A DNA stretch of 64,000 bases from contig JAIUJO010000190.1 of assembly GCA_023846275.1 (NCBI GenBank), forward strand, positions 758,298 to 822,297. The letters run 5' to 3'. Origin of the DNA: Vanilla planifolia (taxonomy: Eukaryota > Streptophyta > Magnoliopsida > Asparagales > Orchidaceae). The translations under genes were made by a program, and so were the position numbers. Below the pieces are notes generated by a model. That model was not told where the DNA came from. It did no database searches and saw only the letters and a list, made by a program, of their open reading frames with translations. Below are positions 39,180 through 51,802 of the stretch, one piece after another. Numbering within the stretch: the first letter of the stretch is position 1; each line of letters begins with the position of its first letter.

Positions 39180-39241
<62 letters not shown>
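39180..39241. repeat. Long uninterrupted TA microsatellite
   Basis: About 31 perfect TA units in the spacer after a C/T tract. It is the longest perfect simple repeat in the window. Its perfection against such diverged surroundings shows recent expansion. It can form a cruciform, and its length may be assembly-dependent. Confidence 0.95.
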
Positions 39242-39244
<3 letters not shown>

Positions 39245-39513
39245 CTTACATTTATTATGTAATTTAATTTCTTATTTATAAGGGTGATACGATTATGAAA
39301 TTCTTATTTATTAGAGTTCGCATTATAAAAATATTAGCTTATGTAGTTATTTATTAATTTGAAATAAATAAAGTATTTATATTATAATGTTTGGTGACTT
39401 ATATATAGAGCATAAATTTTATTTAAATGTGAATATTTTTAATAATTATGAAAAGTTTAGCAATGGTTAATTACCTTCAAAAAAATGACAGCATAACTTT
39501 GATTTCTCTCTTT

Positions 39514-39642
39514 TGCATTTAGATTTAACCACTTTGACATTTTAGCGCATGATATCACTAGTAGTTAGAATTTAACTATGATTGAAAAATCATAGTATTG
39601 AGATGGGAGACAATATTCGAGCACCTCTTCTCGCATATTTTT
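39514..39642 (+). pseudogene. 5S rRNA-like segment, plus copy 19 (type W)
   Basis: GCATTTAGATTTAACCACTT, GCGCATGATATCACTAGTAG, GATTGAAAAATCATAGTATT and GAGATGGGAGACAATATTCG, ending CTCGCATATTTTTT. It is eroded but shares CATGATATCACTAG and TTGAAAAATCA with the 31,814 copy. Confidence 0.75.
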
Positions 39643-40805
39643 TCGTTGCATTCTTTTTTATAATTATGGATAAAAGTTTTTGTTAAATTATAATTAAAAA
39701 ATTAACTTAAAAGAGAGTTTGAAATTATAATTTTGGTAATTAATTTTTAAAAATAACTTAAAAATATTATTGTTAATTTAATATTGTAATAAATATGTGG
39801 CATCATATAGTATTAGAAAATATAACCTCCAATTTATTTTAATATTAATTAAAATAGCTTATTTTAATGGTAATATATTTTTTAATTAATTTTATAACTG
39901 GTTATAGATGTTTTATATTAAGTTTTTTAATGTAGAAATATTATATTATATAGTAATAAAGATTGAAATTTTTTTTTAATTCTCAATATTTTTTAAAATT
40001 TTTGTACTATTCCAAAATAATAATGAACCTCAAATATTTTTATATTTTGTTATTAGTAAATAATCTATATAATTATGATGTTATAAAATAAAAATATTTT
40101 AAGTTTAGTCATTTAAATTCAACTTTTATTTCAATATTTTTCTGAAATTTTTATCTCTATCTTTTCAATATTCTCTCATTTTCTTCTCTCTCTTATTATA
40201 ATTCTTTTAATTATCTGTTTATTCTTCATCTCTTTATTTTTTTCTTATTCTCTCTTTACTATTCTTATCTACTTTTTCACTTCCCTTTCCTATGTTTTTT
40301 ATTTATTATTTTTATTTCTTCTATGTTCCCTTTTTTCTTTTGGTCTTTATCGAATCATCTTTTATCTCTTTTTATTATTATTTAATTCTATAGTTTGCTC
40401 TTATCAATCTTTGACTCTCTCTTTTATAGGATAATATTTCCATCTTCATTATCCCTTTTTAGCTCCTCAATTACAAATATGTAAAAGATATCTTCTATTG
40501 CAAAATACTAAATATAATATTTATGAAAAATATTTTTTTATTTTTATATTTATTAAACAATTTAATTTTTTGTTGATAAGAATTATGATATAATAAAAGA
40601 AAAACTTACATATTAATGTCTATGTTATCAAATAATAGCTTAATTAATTTTTAATTTATTTTGTATAAATAAAGTAATTATATAATATGATTGATATAAT
40701 AAGCATATAAATTTTTTTGAAGTTCATTAACTTATTAATTTAGAAGCTTTATTAAATGTTTCATTCTTTTTAAAACAATAATCAAACAACTATGATTTTT
40801 TTCTT

Positions 40806-40927
40806 TTGCAAGCATTTACGACCACACTATAGTGCTAGATCTCATTAAATCTCCAAAGTGAAGGATGCCTATGCTTGAATGCCAATGAGATGGGTCACCT
40901 CTTAAGAAGTCCTCATGATGCATATAT
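40806..40927 (+). pseudogene. 5S rRNA-like segment, plus copy 20 (type P)
   Basis: GCAAGCATTTACGACCACAC, AGATCTCATTAAATCTCCAA and GAGATGGGTCACCTCTTAAG, then AAGTCCTCATGATGCATAT. TTAAATCTCC and GGGTCACC match the 32,960 copy. About 5 bp around the insertion site are lost. Family B follows after about 50 bp, as at 33,125. Confidence 0.85.
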
Positions 40928-40977
40928 TTTTTTCATAACACTCCTTTTCTCATGAAAGAAAATTAATGTTAATAAGA

Positions 40978-42580
40978 TGTTTTAAGTGAGGCTCAACGAG
41001 TGGGGGAGGGGGTTAATTGCTATGGAAAAGACTTTGATTTATTACAAAATATTTCAAGGTAATATTTATGTTGATTTTCAATAAAGTTTAAAAAATATAT
41101 GAAAGTGATTATATATAAATTTAAATTTTATTTTAAAAACATGATCAGTTTTATAAAAGTCATGTAATTGAAAAATTAACAAATAATTAAAAAGTATACA
41201 TTCAATATTTTTGTCGTTCGACTAAAAAAACAAGCTTATGTCCACTCCAAGAAAAAACAACATAAACAGAGGACAATATAAGTCGTTCATTAAAAGATGT
41301 GTAGGCTAAGCCCTCAGAATAATGAGATAGACTACTACAGTCTTAAAATAAAATGATCGGAACAGGCTGCTACGGCATTATAACAAAATAAATTGGCAAA
41401 AAAAAGAAAAGCATTCATAGAACTAATATTGAAAACAATTTAACCAAAATACTATTGTTAATGAAATCATTGAAGAGCATAAGTATCATTATTAAATGAA
41501 TTAAAGAGCAAGAAAATTAATAACTTAGCTCATTTGAAAAGGAAAAGAATTTTACAAGTTTGACGAGTGAATGCTAGAACAATGTATGAAAAGAATGTTG
41601 GAAATAAACTACCAACAACATTAGTATTTCTTCTTTTGATTGCTTAAAAATTTAACATTATTTTTGTGCAAAAATTTCCTACTTATATGCATTTGTAATT
41701 ACTAAAAGAAGTTACCCAACACCCTCTTTTGTAGTTATTGCTTTAGTTGCTTTTGATATATTTTAATCAACAAACAAAGAAATTTAAAACTCTCCAAAGG
41801 CTCGAAAGAACGTCTAAAATAGCCATTGACCAGTAGCCATTCCATCAAAACACTGTCAGACCATTCGATCATGAATGCTGAGGGATCTAGTGGATGCCAT
41901 TGAATTTGTGCCTTCATAAATATGAAATTGGTCTAGTCTGTTAGATGGGAATCACTATCCGATGTAGAATTTAACGGTCTGGTGGAAGAAATATGGACCA
42001 TGCAATCGTGGCATAGAATAATAGGATACCTAAAACAATTAGTGGTTTAAAAGATAAAATATGGCAGTGAATGTTTGATTTCAAAAATGCACTATCAGAA
42101 GGTCAAAATTAGTCCCCCAATTCATGAATTAACCATTAAAAATAGTTTCCAGGTTTTTCCCACATTGCTCAACAATATTCTAGTTTTCTCCTCTTATGTA
42201 TTTTTGTAACTAGTCGTTCCATGCTCTTAAAATGGTGTGCCCTTTATAGGTGTCGTAGTCGAGTCACTGAAGTGGTCAAATGGTGGGCTGTATTTATCCA
42301 AATTATTGATTTATTTGGACGATCTTAGCTGCTCATTCAAAAAATGAAATGTTTAGATTTCTTTGGGTGTCGAACCCATTCAGATAAGTTACCATTGAAT
42401 TGTTTAGACTAAAAATGGTTACTTTTTTATTTTATGCTGCATTTATTTTGGTTACTAAATTACTGTGTAATTTTTTATTGCTCAATGGAAAAATGAAATT
42501 TTTTGAATTCATTAGGTGCTCATTCAGATGTAGTTACCGTTGAACTATTGTGGTACCCCGAGGTTACCCATTTATTTTAA
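40978..42580 (+). repeat. Family B copy B2 (long-monomer segment)
   Basis: Aligns with B1 throughout and is about 7.85 kb from it in the same orientation. It starts after a type P 5S-like segment and ends at a C/T tract by the same junction. It includes a short G-run (GTGGGGGAGGGGG near 41,001) absent from B1. The last part, 41,911-42,440, also matches B3. No coding frame is shared among copies. Confidence 0.75.
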
Positions 42581-42582
42581 GT

Positions 42583-42800
42583 GGTTATGTTTTCTTAAAT
42601 TTTTTTTTGACATATTTCTCTTTATCTTAATATTTAACACATTTTATGACTTTCTTCCTCTCTTGTTTGTAATTTCATTCTCTAACTTCTTATATTAAGA
42701 GATTAAGTTATATTAAATTATTTTTCTAAAATATTTCCCTTCATCTTAATATCTAACACATTCTATTTTTTAATTTCTCTCTCTTATTATCACTCTCTTA
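42583..42800 (+). repeat. Tandem duplication at the B-C/T junction (B2)
   Basis: GGTTATGTTTTCTTAAAT (42,583-42,600) and GATTAAGTTATATTAAAT (42,701-42,718), each followed by CTTAATATYTAACACATTYT and C/T sequence. It corresponds to the duplication after B1. Confidence 0.75.
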
Positions 42801-44316
42801 TTTGTGTTTCTATTCTCTATCTTATTATATTTTTCTTGGCCACTTTTATTTTTTTATTGTTTTCTACATTCTCATTTTTAAATATTTAAAGATTTTATTT
42901 ATTCTCTCGATCACTATTTTGTTCTCCCTTTTTTTACTCTTCATTCAATCAGCTTTCACTTCACTATTATTATTTTCCTCTCTGTTTTACTCTCATTAAT
43001 CCAAAACTTTCTCTTTTATAGTATAATCATCTTAGACACATTTATGTCTTGTTCAGCTCATCATTTAATGATATTTAAGAAATCTCTCATGTTGTATAGT
43101 TTAATACATAATATTTATGACAAATATATATTTTATTGTTAATATTTATTATGTAATTTAATTTTAAATTTATAAGAAAGGTAATATAATTGAAGAAATT
43201 TTATTTAGTAGTATGCTTAGACCTTCAAATATAGTAGTTTAGGAAAAAAATTTAAATATTACTTAAAAATAAAATAATAATATTTTAGAATATTATAAAA
43301 TATATCTTATGCATAAATTTTAACCAAAAGTGTATGGTTTGATAACTTAGAAAATTTGTAAATGATACAGTTGATTTATGCTATAATAATATATATTTAT
43401 TGAGCATTGAATTTTTTTAAATATAGAATTACTATTTTATAGAATATTAGAAAAATAAAAATATTATGATAATAGTCAAGAAATTTTTTTGATATTTATA
43501 ATATTCCAAAATAATAATAAATTGTAAAAATATATATTTTGTTATTAAATATTTCATATGATTAACTTGTTATATTTTATAAACGTGTAAGTTTGATTAT
43601 TAAATTTTACTTTTATTTCATTATTTCTGTTATATTTCTTTTCATCTTAATATATCTCACATTCTCGCACTTCTTTCACTATCCGGTTGTTATTCTCTTT
43701 TCCATTTCTTCATTCTCTATCTCACAATATTTTTCTCTTTTGTTCAACCTCAATCATTTTTTAATTTCTCATTTCTCTTTCTCTTTTATAATTTCATTTA
43801 TTCTCTCTATCTCTTCTTTGTTTTTATTTTCCTTATGTCCTTTATTAAATAATCTCCATAAATCTCTTTTATTATTTTTCTCTTTATTTTACTTTTATTA
43901 ATTCGTAACTTTCTCTCTCTTATAGAATAGTTTTTTCTATCTCTACTGTATTTTTTAATACCCATCAACATGTAATATTTAGTAATTCTCTTATTTTTAT
44001 AGTTTAGTGTAAAGTTTTAATGATAATTATATTTTTATTATTAACAATTTTGACTTAATTATATTTCTTGTTTATAAGAATGATAAAGTATTAAAAGAAA
44101 ATCTTATATTTTTATGTCAAAATGTTTTAAAATAATAATTTATGTAAATTTTTTAATTATTTTTATATAAATAAAATAATGATATTGGAAAATATTAGCA
44201 CATATATGAAAGCATAATTTTTTGAAAACATGAATATGCTTTATAATTATGATTTTTTAAGAATGATTAGTTATCTTTAAGGAAATAATCACACAACTAT
44301 GCTAATTTGTCTTTTG

Positions 44317-44437
44317 CATGCATATACGACCACTACAACGTTATAGCATTGCATCTCATTATGACATAAAAGTTAGGCATTCTTAGTAAGAGTAATATTG
44401 GGATTATTGGCCTCTTAAGTGGTCCACGAGTTGCACA
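44317..44437 (+). pseudogene. 5S rRNA-like segment, plus copy 21 (type Y)
   Basis: GCATGCATATACGACCACTA, CAACGTTATAGCATTGCATC, AAAGTTAGGCATTCTTAGTA and AGAGTAATATTGGGATTATT, then CCACGAGTTGCACAT. It has several type Y marks. Family B sequence (B3) starts at its 3' end. Confidence 0.8.
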
Positions 44438-44945
44438 TATCTTTTTACCTTGATAAATATCAAATTGATCTACTCTGTGAGGCAAGAATAACGATCTGAC
44501 GACAACGTCTAATAGTAGTAGAAGAAATATCGACTGTGTGATCGTGACACCACCTGAGCGAATGGCTGAAAGAATTAGCAGTTTAAAGGTAAAATACGAT
44601 GGTGAACATTTGATTATGAAATTTTGTGAAAGAACAGTTGACATTAATCCTTCAATTCAAGAATTTAATGATTGTTTTGCATGTTTTATCTAACATAGCT
44701 CACTTGTAATGTATTTGTATCCTTTTATGCTTTTTTGTGATCATCGATTGTGTGCCATTAACCTAGTTCACTGTTCTATGCAAGTTTCGTAATTGTGTCA
44801 CTAAAGCAGACAACTGGTGGCCAACATTTATCTCAATTAATTATTTTCTGGGACGATATCGATTCCATGATAGAAAAATGAAATGTTTGCAATTGATTGG
44901 GTGTGAACCGTTTGTGATTAGTTACCATTGAATTATTTCAATTAT
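44437..44945 (+). repeat. Family B fragment B3
   Basis: Matches the distal third of B2 (41,911-42,440): GATCTACTCTGTGAGGCAAG near 44,468, GTTTAAAGGTAAAATACGAT near 44,580, and GTTACCATTGAATTATTTCA near 44,920 against GTTACCATTGAATTGTTTAG. It is joined directly to the 5S 3' end with the first two thirds of the family missing. The 103-codon minus-strand frame across it is not kept in B2. Confidence 0.7.
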
Positions 44946-44949
44946 AATT

Positions 44950-45570
44950 CAATTTTTTTAAATATTAAGTAAAATAATTTATATTAATTATAATAATTTA
45001 GAATTAATTTTTGTTTATAATAGTATACATATAAAAAATTTTATACCATTTTTCTAATGAAGATTCAATAGCTAACCTAATATAATATTTGGCAAAGAAA
45101 AATATGTCTAATTTAACCATAGAAGCAATGATTCAAAAAAAATAATCATGTTTAATCAACACATTATTTAAGTAGGATTTGATCCAAGAAAAAAGATAAG
45201 TGATTGACCAATAGAATCATATTCATTACCTAAACGAAGGAAATTATTAAATAATTTTCATACCTAAATATGATTAGAAATTTATTTGAAACGGTAGTAC
45301 AACAAAATAAACAAAGCTAACATCCTATTTCATAGAAAAATAACATCTTACCAAAGCTGATGTCCATGTCTTCAATCCATGTAGCTTGGTAAATGCTCAT
45401 TGTGCTTTTAAGATTGCTAGATCAATATGTGCAGAGTACATAGCTTGCCCTTTACATGTAAACAAATTCCATGCAAAATAATCCCATTAGAATAAAAGGC
45501 TAAACATTTAAGGAATGCCATCAAAAGCAAGGATGGCATAACACATACGTTTGATAAATTAAAACACTTT
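44950..45570 (+). repeat. Family A fragment A4 (5S-proximal part)
   Basis: Matches A5 at 51,120-51,620: GATGTCCATGTCTTCAATCC near 45,359 against AATGTGCATGTCCTCAATCT near 51,409, followed by a CATAGCTTGCCC / CATAGCTTATTA block. It ends in the monomer leader (ACATACGTTTGATAAATTAA) before the next 5S-like segment. Confidence 0.75.
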
Positions 45571-45633
45571 ACAAATTATTCATAATGATCAAGGGAATAA
45601 TCAAACAACGAGGATTATTTGTGATTTTTTTGC

Positions 45634-45720
45634 GTTTATGATCACACCACTATTATAGCACTAGATCTCATTAGAACTCCAAAGTTAAGCATGCTTGTGT
45701 TAAAATGTATTGGGAGCTAT
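45634..45720 (+). pseudogene. 5S rRNA-like segment, plus copy 22 (3' truncated)
   Basis: TATGATCACACCACTATTAT, AGCACTAGATCTCATTAGAA and CTCCAAAGTTAAGCATGCTT (45,678-45,697). It has the best A-box of the window, one change from the plant form, at a former CpG. It ends near TATTGGGAG: the C-box and 3' end are deleted. Confidence 0.85.
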
Positions 45721-47025
45721 TTTTTAATAACATAGCCTTTTCTATAGAATGATAATTGATTTTCATATCATGTCAATATTTAAAAATAAATTACTATAAA
45801 TTATTGCTTAAAATTATAATTTTAGTAATTAAATATTATTAAAAATTTTATATCATTATTAATAACTTTATATAACATAAGTTGTAACACATCATATGAT
45901 ATATTAAAAAACTAACTTTGAAATAATTTTATATTCAGTGAAATAATTTATTTTATTAATCTATTTTTATAAAAAAATATATTTTTTTATAAAATAATTT
46001 AAGTATATCAATATTGTATTACAAAATATTAGAAACATAAACTTACATAATAAATGTTAAATATTATTTATAGGTATTGTCCATCTTATGTCATATAAAG
46101 ATGATATGTTAGAATAATTATATTATTTTTCATTTAAAGAACTTTTTAAATTTTAAGTGTTAATAAAATAATATAATATTTATATTCAAAATATTATTTA
46201 AATATTTGGAAAAATGTAAAATAATAATAAACCTTATATATATTTTATATTTTATTACTATAAAATATTATATTTTATTAATTTTGTTCATTTAATAAAA
46301 CTATAATTTTAACAATAAATATTTAGATTTTATTTTGTTATTTCTCATAATTTTTTTCTCTTTCTCTTAATGTCTCACATTCTTATACTTCTTACTCTAT
46401 TATTATGATTGTCTCACTTGTCTCCTTATTCTCTATCTTGTATTTTTCTTGGCCTTTAATTCTCTTATATCAGTATTTATATGCTCATTTCTCTTCCTTT
46501 CACTTATTTAGTTATTATTTATTTCTCCTTCATGTTTTCTCCTTCCTTTTTCGCTTCTTTAAATCATCTCCCATCTGCGTATTACTATTTTCTCTCTATT
46601 TTTCTTATATGAATCCATGACTTTCTCTCTCTCACACATAATTTCTATGTCCATCTCTATTATTTCTTTTCTTTTCATTAATTGAACATATTTAAGAAAT
46701 CTCTGATGTAACAATGTTTAATATACAATATTTATGATATATATATATATTTCATTGTTAATATTTATTATGAAATTTATTTTTCTTAATTTATAAACAT
46801 GATGACAAAATGTAAGAAAATCTTACTTATTAATTTATATGTAATAAAAAATAATTCAATCATCTTTTTACTAATTTTATATAAATAAACTATTGTTATT
46901 ACATTATGTTATGTCATACATAATAAAAAAAATAAAAAGTACATAAATTTGATAATTTTTGAAATATTAGGAATTGTTCATTACCTTGAACACATTAATC
47001 ACACATCTACAATTTATTGTCTATT

Positions 47026-47150
47026 GTATACATGTGTGACCACATCAGTTGTATGGCACTAAACCTCATTAGAACTCCAAAGTTAAGTTTTGCTTGGGTA
47101 AGAGTCTTATTGGGATGAGTGACCTCTTAAAATGTTCTCATGATTCAAAT
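47026..47150 (+). pseudogene. 5S rRNA-like segment, plus copy 23
   Basis: TATTGTATACATGTGTGACC, CTCATTAGAACTCCAAAGTT, TTTTGCTTGGGTAAGAGTCT and TATTGGGATGAGTGACCTCT, then AATGTTCTCATGATTCAAAT. The A-box is split by an extra T. The C-box has one change. Confidence 0.85.
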
Positions 47151-48449
47151 ATTTTCCATATTCCATTTTATAATAAATATTAATTTTTTTGGAAACATGT
47201 TAACATTAAAAAATTAACTTTTTATGAATGAAAGTTTAAAATTTAAGTTTTAATTATTAATTATTTTATATAACTACATAAAATTATTATCAAATTCATA
47301 TAATAATAAATATGGCACATCATGTGGCATAGTAGAATTATAACTTTACTATATTTTAATATCATGCAAACTAACTTATATCTATTGTACTAAATTAGAA
47401 TTTTTTTTATATTTGTAATAGTAAATATAGGATGTGTATATAATTTTTTAAATAAAGTGATACAATATTTTGGAATATTAGATTTTTAATATTATGTAAT
47501 TATTGTTAAATATTATTTTTATTTAATATCTATATTATGTGATATAAAAAAGTATATTATGAAAATTATATTATTCATTACATAATAAATTTTTTTTATT
47601 TTTTGTAAGAAATAAAAGCTATTAAATTAATAATAAATTTTTTTATAAATATTTGAAATTTTTTAAAAAAAACAGTAAATCTAAATAAATTTATATATCA
47701 TATTATTATCAATAATATATTTGATTAATTTGTTATATTTAGTAGATATAATAGATTTCTTTATTAAGTCATTACTTTAATTTAATTATTTTTCTTACTT
47801 TTTCTTTTGTATCTAAATGTCTCTCATATTCTCTCACTACTTTGCCTCTCTTATTTTCATTACTTATTTAAATCTTTATTTACTATCTCTATATATCTTT
47901 CTTGTCTTTTCTCTCTCCTTCATTCTCTTCTACTATCTTATTTTCTCTCAAATATTTATTTATTTATTCGCTCTATCTCCTTTATATTCTTTATTTTTTC
48001 ATCTTTAATAAATCATCTTTAATCTCTCTCTACTTCTATTTTCCTTTTTTCTTTGTTCAGATCAATCTATGATTTTCTCTCTTACAAAATATTTAAGTTC
48101 ATCTCTATTACAAATTTTTAACCTATCAATTAAATAAATTTAAGAAATTATTTATAGTGCATAATTTAATATATAATTTTTATGATGAATATATTATTTT
48201 TTGTACATATTTATTAGATATTTTAATTTTTTATTTATAAAAATTTTAATTATTAACATCTACTTCATAAAAAAATAGTTTCTCTAATTTCTTATTAATT
48301 TCATAAAAATAAAACAATTATATTAGAATATATCATCAAATATATAATAAAAAAAATTTTCGTTGTTCATGTGGTTAATAATTTAGAAACTTTTACAATT
48401 ATTCATTAACTTTAACACAAAAATCACACAAGTACGATTTATTGTCTAC

Positions 48450-48574
48450 TGTATATATGTGTGACCATAAGAGCATTATGGCACTAAATCACAATAGAAA
48501 ACAAATGTTAACTCATCTTTGGCTAGAGTAGTATTAGAATGGTTGACCTTGTTAGAGTTTCTCTTCTTACAAGT
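48450..48574 (+). pseudogene. 5S rRNA-like segment, plus copy 24
   Basis: TACTGTATATATGTGTGACC, AGAGCATTATGGCACTAAAT, GGCTAGAGTAGTATTAGAAT and GGTTGACCTTGTTAGAG. The 5' part and the GAGTAGTATTAG internal region are clear. The A-box is eroded. It shares ATGGCACTAAA with the previous copy. Confidence 0.8.
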
Positions 48575-49962
48575 ATTTTTTCGTATAGCTTTTTCTAAGC
48601 ACAAAGTTTTATTGTATAAGCATGTGAATGTTAAAACATTATATAATTAAGAGTGATAGTTTATGATTACCACTATAAAAATTAGTTATTAGTTATAAAA
48701 TTATAACATTATTGCTAATTTCATATAATAATATATTTTACAAATCAAATGTTACAATAAAGTAATAAGTTAAATATATTTTAATATTAACAAAAAAAGC
48801 TTATATGAAATATGATAAATTAGAATTTATTTTTTTATAATAAGAAATATATGATGCTTATGTAATTTTTTATAGATAAAAATGTTATATTATAAAATAT
48901 TAAAAATTTTAAAATAAGGAATTAATGTTAAATATTTTTTTTATTTTTTTTATATATATTACATTATATAAAGATAACGAATTAGAGTGATTATGTTGTT
49001 TATTATTTAAAAAAATATTAAGGTCTAGTATGAATGAAATAATATTAATTATATCTTTAAAATATTTTTAAAATATTTTAAATTTTTAAAATATTTTGAA
49101 ACATCGAATTATTTTTTATATTTCGTTATTTCAAATATTATATTATTATTTAAATTTTTTAAAATACTAAAAATCCTCTATTTTTTTTAATATTTCATTA
49201 TTTTTAAAAATTATATTGTTAACCTATTGTAATTATTAAATCTTACAATTTCAATAATTTAGATTTAAATTTTATTGAATTATTTTTTTCTTTTTTCTCC
49301 TCATCTTAATGACTTTCATATTGTCCCACTTAATTTTTGCTCTTATTATCATTTTCTGTGTCTCATCAATCCCTAAATCTTTATATTTTTCTCAGCCTTT
49401 TTCTCTTCTATCCCCACTTTCTCTTTTCTCTTTTTTATTTTCTTATTCATTCTTTCTATCTCGAATATATTTTGTCTATCTTTTTCTCATCACTAAATTA
49501 TCTCTCATCACCCTCAATATTATTTTTTCTATTTATTTTACCCTTATCAATCCTTAACTTCCACTCTCTTATGTAGAAAGCTTATTGTTATTTCTATTAT
49601 CTTTAGCTTGAAAATCGATTTATAATTTTGAAGCAATCTCTTATTAAGTATACTTTAATTTGTAAAATTTATGATAAATATATATTTCACTCTCCATATT
49701 TGTTGCATAATTTATTTTTTTAATCATGAGAATGACAACATATTTTAAAAAAATATTACATATCATTGTTTACAAAACAAAAAGTCATAGTTTATTATAT
49801 TTTTCTTCATTTTATATAATGAAATATTTATTTTTAAATAAAATATGGCATATTTAACAAGAATAATTTTTTCAAAGTGCATATGATTGATAATTTGGAA
49901 AATTTTAGAATTATTCATTTGTTTAAAATGTTTTTGACATTACTAAGATTTTTTTCCCTTAA

Positions 49963-50086
49963 ATGCATGTGTGATGACAACCATATTATAACACTAGATC
50001 TCATTAGGGCTCCATTATTAAACATGCTTGAGCAAAAGTAGTTTTGGGATATATGACCAGTGAATAAATCATTATGTTACACATAC
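49963..50086 (+). pseudogene. 5S rRNA-like segment, plus copy 25
   Basis: GCATGTGTGATGACAACCAT, CACTAGATCTCATTAGGGCT, TTAAACATGCTTGAGCAAAA and GTAGTTTTGGGATATATGAC, then ATTATGTTACACATAC. The C-box is eroded. Confidence 0.8.
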
Positions 50087-50339
50087 TTTTTAGGACATCT
50101 ACTTTCCTACTAAGTGACATTTTATTTTAATAACTTGTAAATGATGAAAAATTAAATTATAAAATGATAGCTTATAATTTTTAATTTAGGAATTAATTAT
50201 TACTAATAACTTTATAAAATTATTATCAATTTGATATAATAATAAATTTATCACATAATATGTTATAATAAATAAACAATTTTATTATAGTTCAACATTG
50301 AACAATATAATTCATATTAGTTATAACAAATTATATCAA

Positions 50340-51610
50340 GCTAATTTTGATAAGGTCATTCGATCAAGTGAGATTAGATCTTCATCATTCATTTAATCAA
50401 TGATTAAATTGGAATTAGATTTAGACCATGTGGTCGACCATTAGATTTTATGTTGATCATATCAAAGATATGTTATTTCAAAAAATATAAAAATAATCAT
50501 TTGTCAAAGTTGGATGGCATCACAATAATTAAATGCATCAATCAATTATTGTAAATGAAGCAATAACAATATAATTTATGTATAAATTGGAGAATTGGAT
50601 CAATTAAGATCGTTATTTAAAGGTGGAGGTGACCCACACTATGTGATCATAAAAATGCACTATTGGATAATGCTTAGTGCTTGCAATTTTTGAGGGAGAC
50701 ACTCACTAAGGACATTGTTCCACATAGCAAAAATAGAAACTTTTTAAATCTTATAAGCCTTGGCCAGGGTACAACTTGCATGGAAAATATGTACAAGAAC
50801 CATCTTTGTGCACTGTAGATTTAATCACATGGGTTGACATGTAACACAAAGATTTACCATGGTAAAACTTGATCTATAGTTATGTGATGTCCAAAAGCTT
50901 CCAAGTTTGATCCAATGCGTTGCTCAATCTATTTCAACTATTTGTCATGAACTAGAATGGGTTCTGACATGAATGTAGCTATTTTTATTAATCCAATGAC
51001 AAAGCTTAAGCTCTGGGTGAGACTTTTGCTTTTGGGCACAGCTTGCGATGTTGCAAAATTTTTTTTATTTATTTAATTATAAAAGTTGTGATATAATTAT
51101 TTTCTGAATGCAGTAAACATTTAATAATCAACTTAATATAGAATTTGGAAATAAGATATAAATATGTTTTAAATAACTAAAGGAGAAGTAAAAAATAGAA
51201 TTATGCTAAATTAGTGAATTATTTTTTTAACAATGCAACTAAGAAAAGAATTGAGAAATTGAAAAATTCCATCTTATTATTTTGCTAAATCAAGGAGATG
51301 ATTAAACAATTTAGATTTCTACATATGATTTAAAATTGATACAAAAAGTGTCTTAAAATCAACATGATAACACTTTATTTCATAGTAAAATAAAACATCA
51401 TCAAAACTAATGTGCATGTCCTCAATCTTTGAACCTTGTATAACACTCCAAGGTGTTTTGAAGACCATTAGTTTATTATGCTCAAAGTGCATAGCTTATT
51501 ATACACATATGAATCTATTAATAATAAACACGCCCATTAAAATAAAAGTCAAAATAGTTAGGGCTTGAGTAATCGAACGTAATGGTGGCACAAAGCATAT
51601 GTTTGATAAT
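50340..51610 (+). repeat. Family A fragment A5
   Basis: Reverse-oriented relative to A3 and collinear with it: GTTATTTAAAGGTGGAGGTG near 50,611 against the reverse complement of 9,150-9,170, GCCTTGGCCAGGGTACAACT near 50,757 against 9,010-9,030, and ATGAACTAGAATGGG at 50,946 against 8,824-8,838. It then matches A4 and ends in the leader AGCATATGTTTGATAATTTA. The part homologous to A1 560-1,360 is missing. No gene is recognised. Confidence 0.75.
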
Positions 51611-51683
51611 TTAAAAAATTGTAGAAATGGTTCATTACAATTATTACTATAATCAAATAACTATGATTCCTTGTCATTTCTTT

Positions 51684-51802
51684 TCTTATGCTACCACACC
51701 CATGTTACAGAATTGGATCACATTAGAACTACAAAATTAATCATGCTTTTGTAATAGTATTCTGAATGGTGAGCTCCTAAGAGTTTAATTAGTTACACTT
51801 AT
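51684..51802 (+). pseudogene. 5S rRNA-like segment, plus copy 26
   Basis: TATGCTACCACACCCATGTT, TTGGATCACATTAGAACTAC, AAAATTAATCATGCTTTTGT and CTGAATGGTGAGCTCCTAAG. The order is kept. The C-box has lost GGG. It follows family A copy A5. Confidence 0.75.

Larger units (their letters stand above)
31183..45630 (+). repeat. Spacers and C/T tracts of the W-P-Q-Y-Z block
   Basis: C/T tracts at 32,260-32,610, 34,650-35,130 (start doubled), 36,105-36,460, 37,560-37,780, 38,785-39,120, 40,135-40,460, 42,590-43,060 (start doubled) and 43,620-43,960. No C/T tract lies between the 31,086 and 31,813 copies, which are only 0.7 kb apart. A 5S-like segment is missing near 43,360, where the leader TTTGATAACTTAGAAAATTT runs straight into mid-spacer. 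Nothing else is recognised in the A+T spacers. Confidence 0.75.
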
